NCBI GenBank assembly: GCA_002423555.1
Contig: DIWQ01000047.1
Location: forward strand, 1 to 9,037
Length of the DNA stretch: 9,037 nt
Origin: Patescibacteria group bacterium UBA6102
GTDB lineage: Bacteria; Patescibacteriota; Minisyncoccia; Minisyncoccales; UBA5738
Direction of reading: 5' to 3'
Under the pieces are notes generated by a model, which made no database searches, was not told where the DNA came from, and saw nothing but the letters and a program-made list of their open reading frames with translations. Each line of letters begins with the position of its first letter. Position 1 is the first letter of the stretch. Both the position numbers and the translations under genes were made by a program. Positions 1-5,322 of this stretch are shown in pieces.

Positions 1-308
1 AGACCGATGCGCAGGGACGCTGGACCTACACTTTGGACAAACCTCTGGAAGACGGAAACCACACCGTGTACGCGACGCTGGTTAACAGCCAAGGCCGGTT
101 TGCCGCGCGTTCCGAAGTTTATGTTTTCAAAAAAACCGGCGATCAAATTGAAAAATTGGTGGCCGGGCAGGAAGCATCAATGTCATCGGCGACCGGCAGA
201 ATAATCCAGGATTTCAAGTTTGTGATCATCATCATTGTGGTGATTACCGTGGCGGTGGCGCTGGCGGCGGTTGGTTATCTGGCGAACCGCGGCGCGAAGA
301 AAGTTTGA
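1..308 (+). CDS. C-terminal end of a membrane-anchored Ig-like domain protein (5' truncated by the window)
   Basis: The open frame enters the window at base 3 with no start and ends at a TGA at 306-308, so only about 101 residues are visible. The first part reads like the last strands of a bacterial Ig-like fold: the pattern DAQGRWTYTLD..LEDGNHTVYA..VNSQG is typical of the repeats in bacterial surface proteins. A short charged linker follows, then a hydrophobic stretch (FVIIIIVVITVAVALAAVGY) that should be a membrane-spanning helix, and a short basic tail ending in KKV. Together these suggest an extracytoplasmic protein anchored by its C-terminus with a tiny cytoplasmic tail. The histidine kinase gene begins 14 nt after the stop, so the two are probably co-transcribed. 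Whether the protein is an adhesin, an envelope protein or a partner of the kinase sensor cannot be told from this fragment. Confidence 0.75.
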   Translation, partial: TDAQGRWTYTLDKPLEDGNHTVYATLVNSQGRFAARSEVYVFKKTGDQIEKLVAGQEASMSSATGRIIQDFKFVIIIIVVITVAVALAAVGYLANRGAKKV

Positions 309-322
309 CGCGGAAAAATTAA

Positions 323-1708
323 ATGAAGCGATATTTTCAAAATACGTTTGTTTTCGTGCGCGAAAATCCGGCGATTTTGTTTTCTTTGGCGCTGATCGTC
401 GTTATTCCGCTGGCGCTTTATTTTTATGTGTCTTTCACGGTGCAATCGTTTGAGAATGCGGCAATCAATGAGATTGAGGCGCATGATTTTACCGTGAGCG
501 ACACGCTCTTGGCGATGGTGGAGCGTGATTTTCCGGCCAAGGACGCGGCGCATCCCGAAGCGTTGCAAAAAACGATTGATCGGATTGTCGCCAACGATAC
601 GCGGCTGAAAAACATCCGCGTGATCGTCAAAGACGGCCGGGACTATAAAACGATTGCCGCGCAAAACCGCGATCAAGTGGGGATGTCTGTTGACGTCACG
701 CCGTCTTTGAACGGCGAATCGCTGATCGCATACAGTTGGGTTAACGCCAGTGAGGATGTATCATCGGAAATTGAAATTGCCGGAGAAAAACTGCGGCGGG
801 TGATCAAGGTGTTTGTCGGGGAAGACGGCGAGGTCTACGCTCTGGCGGCGGCGGACTTTTCCATCAACCGGACGCTGGATATGATCGCCGGCGGAGTTTA
901 TCAAAGTTATTTGATTATGGGGGTCATTATGATTTTGAGTTTGTTTTTGATCGTTCAGCACGCGCGGCTGTTTTCCTATGTCGGTTTGTCCAAGGATTTG
1001 CAACAGAAAAATACCGCCAAGGATAATTTCATCCGGATGGCGACCCATGAATTGCGCGCGCCGGTGACGGTGCTTACCGGCTACACGGACTTGCTCAAAG
1101 AAGATTTGGCCGGCACGGTGGACGCGGACCAACAGAAATATATTGACCGGATGGTATTATCGGTCAAAAACCTGAGCGATTTGATGGCCGACATTCTGGA
1201 GGTGTCGCACTTGGAGCAGGGACGGACCGATTTTGAACCCGAGATCATCGCGCCTGATATTGTGGTCAAGGAAATTGTTGACGGATTGGCGGCCAAAGCC
1301 GAACAAAAGGGGCTGAAACTTTCTTTTGACGCGAAAGGCTTTTCCCACAAGATCCGCGTTAATCCGGTGTGCTTCAAACGGATTGTCACCAATTTGGTGG
1401 AGAATTCCATCAAATACACGCCGGCGGGAAAAGTGGCGGTGACGGTGGCGGCACAAACCGCCAAAAAACGGTGCGCCATCACCATTCAGGACACCGGTTT
1501 TGGCATTTCGGCCGAAGGGCAGGCGCATTTGTTTGAACAATTTTATCGCGTGAAAACCCAAGAAAACGCCGAAATTCCCGGCACGGGATTGGGGTTGTGG
1601 ATGTCGCGCGAAATGGCGCGCAAAATGGGCGGCGACATTATGCTGGAAAGCATTGAAAAAATGGGCTCCAAATTTTTCATCTTTTTCCCATTGTCCAACA
1701 AAAATTAA
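323..1708 (+). CDS. Two-transmembrane sensor histidine kinase
   Basis: A 461-residue protein with the layout of a membrane sensor kinase. A hydrophobic helix at about residues 17-40 and a second at about 194-213 enclose an extracytoplasmic domain of about 150 residues with no recognised fold. No clear HAMP domain follows; a short linker leads straight into the HisKA dimerisation helix. The H-box ATHELRAP carries the phospho-acceptor His242. The ATP-binding domain shows an N-box (NLVENSIKYTP, Asn357/Asn361), a G1 box (DTGFGI, from Asp390), an F-box (FEQFYRV) and a G2 box (GTGLGL, from 420). All catalytic motifs are intact, so it should autophosphorylate and pass phosphate to a response regulator. 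No regulator gene is in the window, so it is an orphan or its partner lies elsewhere. The ATG at 323 lacks a good Shine-Dalgarno and probably relies on coupling to the upstream Ig-like gene. The signal sensed is unknown. Confidence 0.96.
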   Translation: MKRYFQNTFVFVRENPAILFSLALIVVIPLALYFYVSFTVQSFENAAINEIEAHDFTVSDTLLAMVERDFPAKDAAHPEALQKTIDRIVANDTRLKNIRVIVKDGRDYKTIAAQNRDQVGMSVDVTPSLNGESLIAYSWVNASEDVSSEIEIAGEKLRRVIKVFVGEDGEVYALAAADFSINRTLDMIAGGVYQSYLIMGVIMILSLFLIVQHARLFSYVGLSKDLQQKNTAKDNFIRMATHELRAPVTVLTGYTDLLKEDLAGTVDADQQKYIDRMVLSVKNLSDLMADILEVSHLEQGRTDFEPEIIAPDIVVKEIVDGLAAKAEQKGLKLSFDAKGFSHKIRVNPVCFKRIVTNLVENSIKYTPAGKVAVTVAAQTAKKRCAITIQDTGFGISAEGQAHLFEQFYRVKTQENAEIPGTGLGLWMSREMARKMGGDIMLESIEKMGSKFFIFFPLSNKN

Positions 1709-1718
1709 AAATATTGTA

Positions 1719-1786
1719 TCCGTAGGGGCGCGGCTTTATGCCCGCCCTTTTTTAATTTGGGCGCCCACAAGGGACGTCCCTACGGA
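1719..1786. repeat. Compound palindromic element, TCCGTAGGG family
   Basis: Perfect 9-bp outer arms, TCCGTAGGG at 1719-1727 and CCCTACGGA at 1778-1786, enclose two smaller palindromes: the terminator-like hairpin at 1726-1747 and the perfect 10-mer GGGACGTCCC at 1771-1780. The left half begins with the 12-mer TCCGTAGGGGCG, which recurs exactly at 3906-3917 inside elp3 and is again followed by a hairpin closing in CGCCC. The element therefore looks like two inverted half-units of a dispersed repeat. It fills most of the gap between the kinase gene and the DUF763 gene. Confidence 0.75.
1726..1753 (+). terminator. Rho-independent terminator after the histidine kinase gene
   Basis: GGGCG (1726-1730) pairs with CGCCC (1743-1747) and GGC (1732-1734) with GCC (1740-1742), leaving one bulged C and a TTTAT loop. 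Six T residues follow at 1748-1753. It lies 17 nt after the kinase stop and should end that transcript. The hairpin is also the left half of the larger inverted-repeat element at 1719-1786. Confidence 0.65.
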
Positions 1787-1788
1787 TT

Positions 1789-1817
1789 TTGACTTTTGTC
1801 TTTTGACTTTCTAGTAT
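1789..1817 (+). promoter_or_regulatory. Candidate promoter for the DUF763 gene, leaderless
   Basis: A -35-like TTGACT (1789-1794) is followed after 17 nt by a -10-like TAGTAT (1812-1817; 4 of 6 consensus positions). The ATG lies 6 nt further on, so transcription would begin at or next to the start codon. No Shine-Dalgarno is present, which agrees with a leaderless message. The stretch also holds a perfect direct repeat of TTTTGACTTT (1787-1796 and 1801-1810), so the hexamer match could be an accident of low complexity. Confidence 0.4.
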
Positions 1818-1823
1818 ACAATC

Positions 1824-3002
1824 ATGCGAACCGGGATTGCCACCGTGCCGTTGGATTGGGGGCGTTGCCCCCGCTGGCTGTTTGAGAGAATGACCCGCAT
1901 GGGGCGGGGGATTTGTGTTGCCATTGTGGAGGAATTCGGCCCCGAAGAGTTGTTGCGGCGGCTTTCCGATCCGGCATGGTTCCAGTCGCTGGGATGCGTG
2001 ATGGGGTTTGACTGGAATTCTTCAGGCCTGACCGTCACCACGATGGGCGCGTTAAAAGAAGCGGTGCGCGGTATGGAAACCGATCTGGGATTTTATGTTT
2101 GCGGCGGCAAGCGCGTGTCGCGCAAAACTCCCGAAGAAACGCAAAAGTGGGGCCAATATCTTGGCTGGTCCGAAAGCAAAACCGACAGCCTAGTGAACGC
2201 CAGTAAAATGGCGGCCAAAGTTGATTCGGCGCTGGTGCAGGACGGATTTTCCATTTACGCGCACAATTTATTGTTCACCAATTCCGGCAAATGGGCCGTG
2301 ATCCAGCAGGGGATGAACACTGATTTGCAAAAAGCGCGGCGCTATCACTGGCTGTCGGACGGCGTGAATGATTTCTGCGAAAATCCGCATTCGGGCATTG
2401 CCAGCGACGCGCGGCTAAAGCCGCTGAATTTGACTGCCGAGGAGAGCCGGGAAAACAAAGAGATTTCCGCGCAAATGGTGAAGCTTGAGCCCGCGGCCGT
2501 GCTGAAAAATTTACAAATCGCGGCCGAAAAAGTTTCAAAAAATATGCCGGCGGTTGCTAATCCCGGCGGTTCAAGCTTGGGAAAACAGAGCCGTCTGCCC
2601 GGATTTTCCGAGATGGAGCTAAACGATGTTGAATTTCATTGGCATCCGGTCGTCGCGGAAAAGTTTGATATGAAGCGGTTGAAAAAGACGATTGAGAAGG
2701 CGCATTTTTTCGCGCCAACGGAGTTTGCGCAGTTGCTGGCCGGCGAAGGCGTTGGTCCCAAAACCATCCGGGCGCTGTCGCTGGTGGCCGAGATCGTTTA
2801 TGGCGCCAAACCGTCCTATGAAGATCCCGCGCGCTACACTTTTGCCGTGGGCGGCAAAGACGGCACGCCGTTTCCCGTTGATCGCGCGACCTACGACAAA
2901 ACCCTGGCCGCGATTGAGCGCGGTATCATTGCCAGCCGGTCCGGCGCCAAAGAAATTGACGCCGCCAAACGCCGTCTGGAAACCGTCACCTATCCGTTTT
3001 GA
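1824..3002 (+). CDS. DUF763 domain-containing protein
   Basis: A 392-residue protein that I recognise as the DUF763 family by its opening (RTGIATVPL, then PRWLFERM), by EEFGPEELLRRLSDP and GCVMGFDWNSSGLT (about 36-70), by GGKRVSRKTPEE, and by HWLSDGVNDF..NPHSG (about 175-190). Near the C-terminus, EGVGPKTIRALSLVAEIVYG (308-327) resembles a helix-hairpin-helix DNA-binding motif, and GGKDGTPFPVDRATYD follows. The length is close to full for the family. The biochemical function is unknown to me; the GVGPKT motif suggests nucleic-acid contact, but this is inference. The family is, as I remember it, commonest in archaea and scattered in bacteria. The ATG at 1824 gives the family's usual N-terminus and is preceded by a likely leaderless promoter. 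The TGA stop lies inside a 41-bp palindrome shared with the next gene. Confidence 0.93.
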   Translation: MRTGIATVPLDWGRCPRWLFERMTRMGRGICVAIVEEFGPEELLRRLSDPAWFQSLGCVMGFDWNSSGLTVTTMGALKEAVRGMETDLGFYVCGGKRVSRKTPEETQKWGQYLGWSESKTDSLVNASKMAAKVDSALVQDGFSIYAHNLLFTNSGKWAVIQQGMNTDLQKARRYHWLSDGVNDFCENPHSGIASDARLKPLNLTAEESRENKEISAQMVKLEPAAVLKNLQIAAEKVSKNMPAVANPGGSSLGKQSRLPGFSEMELNDVEFHWHPVVAEKFDMKRLKKTIEKAHFFAPTEFAQLLAGEGVGPKTIRALSLVAEIVYGAKPSYEDPARYTFAVGGKDGTPFPVDRATYDKTLAAIERGIIASRSGAKEIDAAKRRLETVTYPF

Positions 3003-3036
3003 ATTTGCATAGGTGTCACCTATGCAAATTCAAAAC
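2996..3036. repeat. 41-bp near-perfect palindrome across a gene junction
   Basis: Two perfectly complementary 20-bp arms (2996-3015 and 3017-3036) flank a single central T at 3016; the core reads CATAGGTG-T-CACCTATG. The left arm contains the TGA stop of the DUF763 gene and the right arm contains the ATG at 3022 of the metallopeptidase gene. No T-run follows, so it does not look like a normal terminator. It could be an inserted palindromic element, a cruciform or operator site, or an mRNA hairpin that hides the downstream start. Confidence 0.85.
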
Positions 3037-3405
3037 TTTGATCAATTTGCCATGGAATTAAATGAATTTGAAAAACTGGCGGCCGCGGCGGTGGAGGAAT
3101 TGCCGCAAAACATCAAAGACGCGTTAAAAAACGTGGCGATTGTTGTTGAAGACGGGCCGGCGAAACGCAATTTGCTGGGATTGTATGAGGGTATTCCGGA
3201 AAATCAATGGGGGAAGAGCGATGCCATTCGTCTGCCGGACAAGATCACAATTTTCAAATCATTGATTGAAGAAGAGGCGCGCACGCCCGAAGAAATTAAG
3301 GAGCTGGTAAGGGTTGTGGTCTGGCACGAAATCGCCCATCACTTCGGCTTTGACGAACCGCAAACCCGCCGCCTTGAACGCCGCTGGCGCGCCCGCAAAC
3401 CTTGA
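3022..3405 (+). CDS. Short zinc metallopeptidase-like protein (PF06262 type)
   Basis: A 127-residue protein with the family pattern of small bacterial zincins: FEKLAAAAVEELP at the N-terminus, then NVAIVVEDGPA, LLGLYEGIP and LPDKITIFK, ending in the zinc site HEIAHHFGFDE. His102, Glu103 and His106 form the HExxH motif, with Asp111 as a possible third ligand. This size is normal for the family. Substrates are not known; a cytoplasmic place is likely because no signal peptide or membrane helix is seen. The start is uncertain. ATG 3022 lies in the palindrome arm 19 nt after the DUF763 stop, GTG 3013 would lengthen the protein by three residues, and ATG 3052 (beginning MELNEFEKL) also fits the family well. 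None has a Shine-Dalgarno. It is probably co-transcribed with the DUF763 gene and is convergent with elp3. Confidence 0.9.
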   Translation: MQIQNFDQFAMELNEFEKLAAAAVEELPQNIKDALKNVAIVVEDGPAKRNLLGLYEGIPENQWGKSDAIRLPDKITIFKSLIEEEARTPEEIKELVRVVVWHEIAHHFGFDEPQTRRLERRWRARKP

Positions 3406-3429
3406 CAAAAATCAAAAAATATGCATCAT
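3402..3429 (+). promoter_or_regulatory. Possible promoter for a short transcript after the metallopeptidase gene
   Basis: A perfect TTGACA (3402-3407) overlaps the metallopeptidase stop codon. After 16 nt comes CATCAT (3424-3429), which matches four of six -10 positions. The region around it is A-rich. The -10 box is weak, so this is only a candidate. Confidence 0.3.
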
Positions 3430-3445
3430 TAAATCAGGTGATTCA

Positions 3446-3625
3446 ATGGTGATAATAATTTCCGGCATCCTGCCGGAGGAGAGGGATGATTTGAGGAAGT
3501 ATGGGCAAATCATCCAAGAGAAAAGGACCGCTCGATTTGTTCTTCTGTCCAAGTCTAAAAGACTTGGACGAAAACATTGGAAAAATAAAAAAGAAAGATG
3601 CCGCTACCGTGGCGGCGGTCGCTAG
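3446..3625 (+). CDS. Possible small basic protein, 59 residues, unrecognised
   Basis: An ATG at 3446 is preceded by AGGTGA (3436-3441), one of the few Shine-Dalgarno-like sequences in the window, though only 4 nt away. The frame runs 59 codons to TAG at 3623-3625, directly before a rho-independent terminator, and a candidate promoter lies upstream, so the pieces of a complete transcription unit are present. The product starts hydrophobic (MVIIISGILPEE) and becomes strongly basic (SKSKRLGRKHWKNKKERCRY). I recognise no family. Codon choice (AGG, AGA, CGA for Arg) differs from the CGC/CGG style of the neighbours, which argues against a long-established gene. The stretch is full of perfect hairpins (3461-3477, 3484-3515, 3547-3569, 3600-3616), so it may instead be a structured RNA or non-coding spacer between convergent genes. 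Confidence 0.25.
   Translation: MVIIISGILPEERDDLRKYGQIIQEKRTARFVLLSKSKRLGRKHWKNKKERCRYRGGGR
3547..3569. repeat. Perfect 10-bp stem palindrome
   Basis: GTCCAAGTCT (3547-3556) and AGACTTGGAC (3560-3569) are exact reverse complements around a three-base AAA loop. It lies in the convergent gap before the end of elp3. It has the same build (perfect arms, three-base centre) as the palindrome at 5087-5115 inside elp3, but a different sequence. Confidence 0.7.
3581..3616 (-). terminator. Weak terminator candidate after elp3
   Basis: Read on the minus strand, a five-pair GC stem (GCCGC and GCGGC, 3616-3600) with a seven-base loop is followed by a T-rich tract (complement of 3581-3599). It lies just after the elp3 stop at 3622. 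The stem is short and the T tract is interrupted, so efficiency is doubtful. Confidence 0.35.
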
Positions 3626-5277
3626 CAGGCACGAATCCGTTCGTGCAATTTTTTTACCATATAGGTGTTTTGCAGTTTGTAGCCGTTTTTGCGCCAATAT
3701 TGGCGCGCGCCCACGCCCGCAATCGCGGCAATTTTTTTTGCGCCGAATTCGGTTTTAGCAATTCGCTCGGCCTCTTTTATCAGTTTTTTCCCCAATCCGG
3801 TATGTTGTGCCGCGACCGCTTTTTGTCCAATCGCGGTTTGCACTCCATAAGTATGAATCTCCCGGATGATCGCCACATCTTGCCGGGGTAATTTGTATTC
3901 TGTATTCCGTAGGGGCGAATAATCATTCGCCCGCATTTTGGATTTTCCGTTGGGCAACCTTAACCGCAACAATGAATACAATTTTGTTTTTTCTTTATTT
4001 TCAAAACTCAAAAAAATTTCCGTGCCGCCGGATGCCGGATAGTCGCGCCGCGTTAAAATTATTTTTTCTTTTGGATCATAACCGTCTTTGACTTCGCGGC
4101 AACGGATGCATTGGCAATGCCAGCCCTCGCGTTCCATATCGTTGGCAATGATCTGGCGCAAATTGGAAATGCCTTTTGTTCCGGCAATGATGCGCGGGGA
4201 GGGGATGTCGCGGATGATTCGTTCAATACGGATCCATGGCGGCGTGATCTTTTTTATTTCCTTGACCACGCCAACCAATTTTTCATCGGAATAGGGACGG
4301 TATTTTCCGTTTTCGTATAATTCGTGCAGTGGTGCCTCGGGCAGAACCGCGCAGGGATAGATTTTCAACAGATCGGGGCAGAAATCGGGATTTGAAAATA
4401 AAACATTAGCCATAGCCAGATCGCGTTTTGGCGACGAACCGTATAAATTAAGCATTATTTGATAGGAAACTTTGAATCCGGCATTTTTGAGTATTTTTGT
4501 TGCGGCGATTGCCGCGGCAACTTTGTGGCCTCGGTTATTCAATTCCAGAACATCGTCATAAACGCTTTGAATACCCAGTTCCACGCGCGTGACGCCCAAT
4601 TGGCGCAGGCGGAAGATTTCTTTTCCGTTGATATAGTCCGGGCGGGTTTCCACCGAAATGCCCACGATGCGGCATTTGGCGGTTTCATTTTTCTTTTGTT
4701 CGCTCGCGATAGGCAAAGCCTTGTTTTTCGGTTTGCCAAAATCATTGCAGGCCTGGAAGCAACGGGCGATGAATCGGGTTTGATAGGCCTTGGGATAGAA
4801 ACTCCAAGTGCCGCCAATCACGCGCAATTCCACTTTGTCAATGTTGTGGCCTTCGGCCGCCAGATTTTCCAGCCGTTTTTTGACTTGGATATAGGGGTTG
4901 AATTTTAAAAGCTTGGCGCGCTCGGCCGCCGGTTCTCCGGAAAGGTAGCTCTTGGGAAAACCCGGTTCGTTGGGGCAGTAAAGGCAGTTGCCCGGGCAGG
5001 GATAGGGTTTGGTGAGCACCGAAACGTTCACAATGCCCGACAGCGACCGCACCGGCCGCACCCGCAATAATTCTTTCACTTGTTTGATTTTCAGAGGGTC
5101 TAACCCTCTGAAAATGGCGGGGGCTTCCGAAAGCGCGGACAGAAGCCGGATATTGTCCGGGCAGGAAATTTTTAACTCCTTGGCGGTTTTCCGCTTGAAC
5201 GCTTCCAAATCCGTCTTTGTCCGCGGATCGGCTTGAATTAATTTCTGCGCGATGATTTTTGAGATTGGCGTTTGCAT
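3622..5277 (-). CDS. elp3: Elp3, tRNA uridine-34 carboxymethyl-modifying radical SAM/acetyltransferase enzyme
   Basis: A 551-residue stand-alone Elp3. The family uses acetyl-CoA and a radical SAM centre to build the cm5 group on wobble uridine of tRNA; bacterial members act without the other Elongator subunits. The N-terminal part ends in RVRPVRSLSGI. The cluster motif CPGNCLYC holds Cys94, Cys98 and Cys101, after the family signature LTKPYPCP. Radical SAM core strands continue through VELRVIGGTWSFYP, GISVETRPDYI and RVELGIQSVYDDVL. The C-terminal GNAT domain has the acetyl-CoA loop QHTGLGKKL and ends in YMVKKL, where most homologues stop; here seven extra residues, HERIRAC, are read through a hairpin. 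Two palindromes are encoded in frame: residues 55-64 (IFRGLDPLKI) and 449-458 (RANDYSPLR region). Reading frame and catalytic residues are intact, so it is probably active. ATG 5277 follows a TATAAT box by 8 nt, suggesting a leaderless message. Confidence 0.97.
   Translation of the reverse strand: MQTPISKIIAQKLIQADPRTKTDLEAFKRKTAKELKISCPDNIRLLSALSEAPAIFRGLDPLKIKQVKELLRVRPVRSLSGIVNVSVLTKPYPCPGNCLYCPNEPGFPKSYLSGEPAAERAKLLKFNPYIQVKKRLENLAAEGHNIDKVELRVIGGTWSFYPKAYQTRFIARCFQACNDFGKPKNKALPIASEQKKNETAKCRIVGISVETRPDYINGKEIFRLRQLGVTRVELGIQSVYDDVLELNNRGHKVAAAIAATKILKNAGFKVSYQIMLNLYGSSPKRDLAMANVLFSNPDFCPDLLKIYPCAVLPEAPLHELYENGKYRPYSDEKLVGVVKEIKKITPPWIRIERIIRDIPSPRIIAGTKGISNLRQIIANDMEREGWHCQCIRCREVKDGYDPKEKIILTRRDYPASGGTEIFLSFENKEKTKLYSLLRLRLPNGKSKMRANDYSPLRNTEYKLPRQDVAIIREIHTYGVQTAIGQKAVAAQHTGLGKKLIKEAERIAKTEFGAKKIAAIAGVGARQYWRKNGYKLQNTYMVKKLHERIRAC
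3629..3655 (+). terminator. Rho-independent terminator, plus strand, overlapping the elp3 3' end
   Basis: GCACGAA (3629-3635) and TTCGTGC (3640-3646) form a perfect 7-bp stem around TCCG, followed by AA and seven T residues (3649-3655). It should stop plus-strand transcripts from the metallopeptidase side before they run through elp3. On the minus strand the same bases encode the last residues of Elp3, and the T-run is the complement of its two Lys codons. Confidence 0.7.
3906..3933. repeat. TCCGTAGGG-family half element inside elp3
   Basis: TCCGTAGGGGCG (3906-3917) is identical to 1719-1730 and is followed, as there, by a hairpin ending in CGCCC. Here the hairpin is GGGCGAAT (3913-3920), loop AATC, ATTCGCCC (3925-3932): a perfect 8-bp stem. 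The shared sequence extends weakly upstream (TGTATTCCG here, TGTATCCG at the other copy). On the minus strand it encodes about ten Elp3 residues without breaking the frame. Confidence 0.75.
5087..5115. repeat. Perfect 13-bp-arm palindrome inside elp3
   Basis: The arms at 5087-5099 and 5103-5115 are exact reverse complements (core CAGAGGGT and ACCCTCTG) around a CTA centre. It encodes Elp3 residues 55-64 in the N-terminal region, before the radical SAM core. No other copy is in the window. Confidence 0.75.
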
Positions 5278-5285
5278 ACCTTGAA

Positions 5286-5311
5286 ATTATATGATTTTGC
5301 GATAAAGTCAA
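5286..5311 (-). promoter_or_regulatory. Candidate leaderless elp3 promoter
   Basis: On the minus strand a perfect TATAAT (complement of 5286-5291) lies 8 nt before the elp3 ATG, so transcription would start one or two bases before the start codon. A TTGACT (complement of 5306-5311) sits 14 nt upstream of it, which is shorter than the usual 16-18 nt, so the -35 assignment is doubtful. The -10 box is convincing. Confidence 0.5.
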
Positions 5312-5322
5312 AATATAATAAT

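Noticed and set aside
275..676. 133-residue minus-strand open frame
   Set aside because: It is antisense to the kinase sensor region, with a composition typical of a shadow frame (rich in Arg, His and Gln).
3406..3655. tmRNA, SRP RNA or tRNA in the structured gap
   Set aside because: No tRNA-like ends, CCA, SRP tetraloop motif or cloverleaf can be seen; the stems are isolated simple hairpins.
3501..3758. 85-residue plus-strand frame beginning MGKSSKRKGPLDL with GAGG upstream
   Set aside because: It runs through the strong terminator and about 130 bases into the elp3 coding region; the later half is clearly the shadow of elp3. Only its ATG inside a hairpin loop was kept as part of the structured-region finding.
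4459..4908. 149-residue plus-strand open frame
   Set aside because: It lies wholly antisense to the conserved radical SAM core of elp3 and shows no family features.
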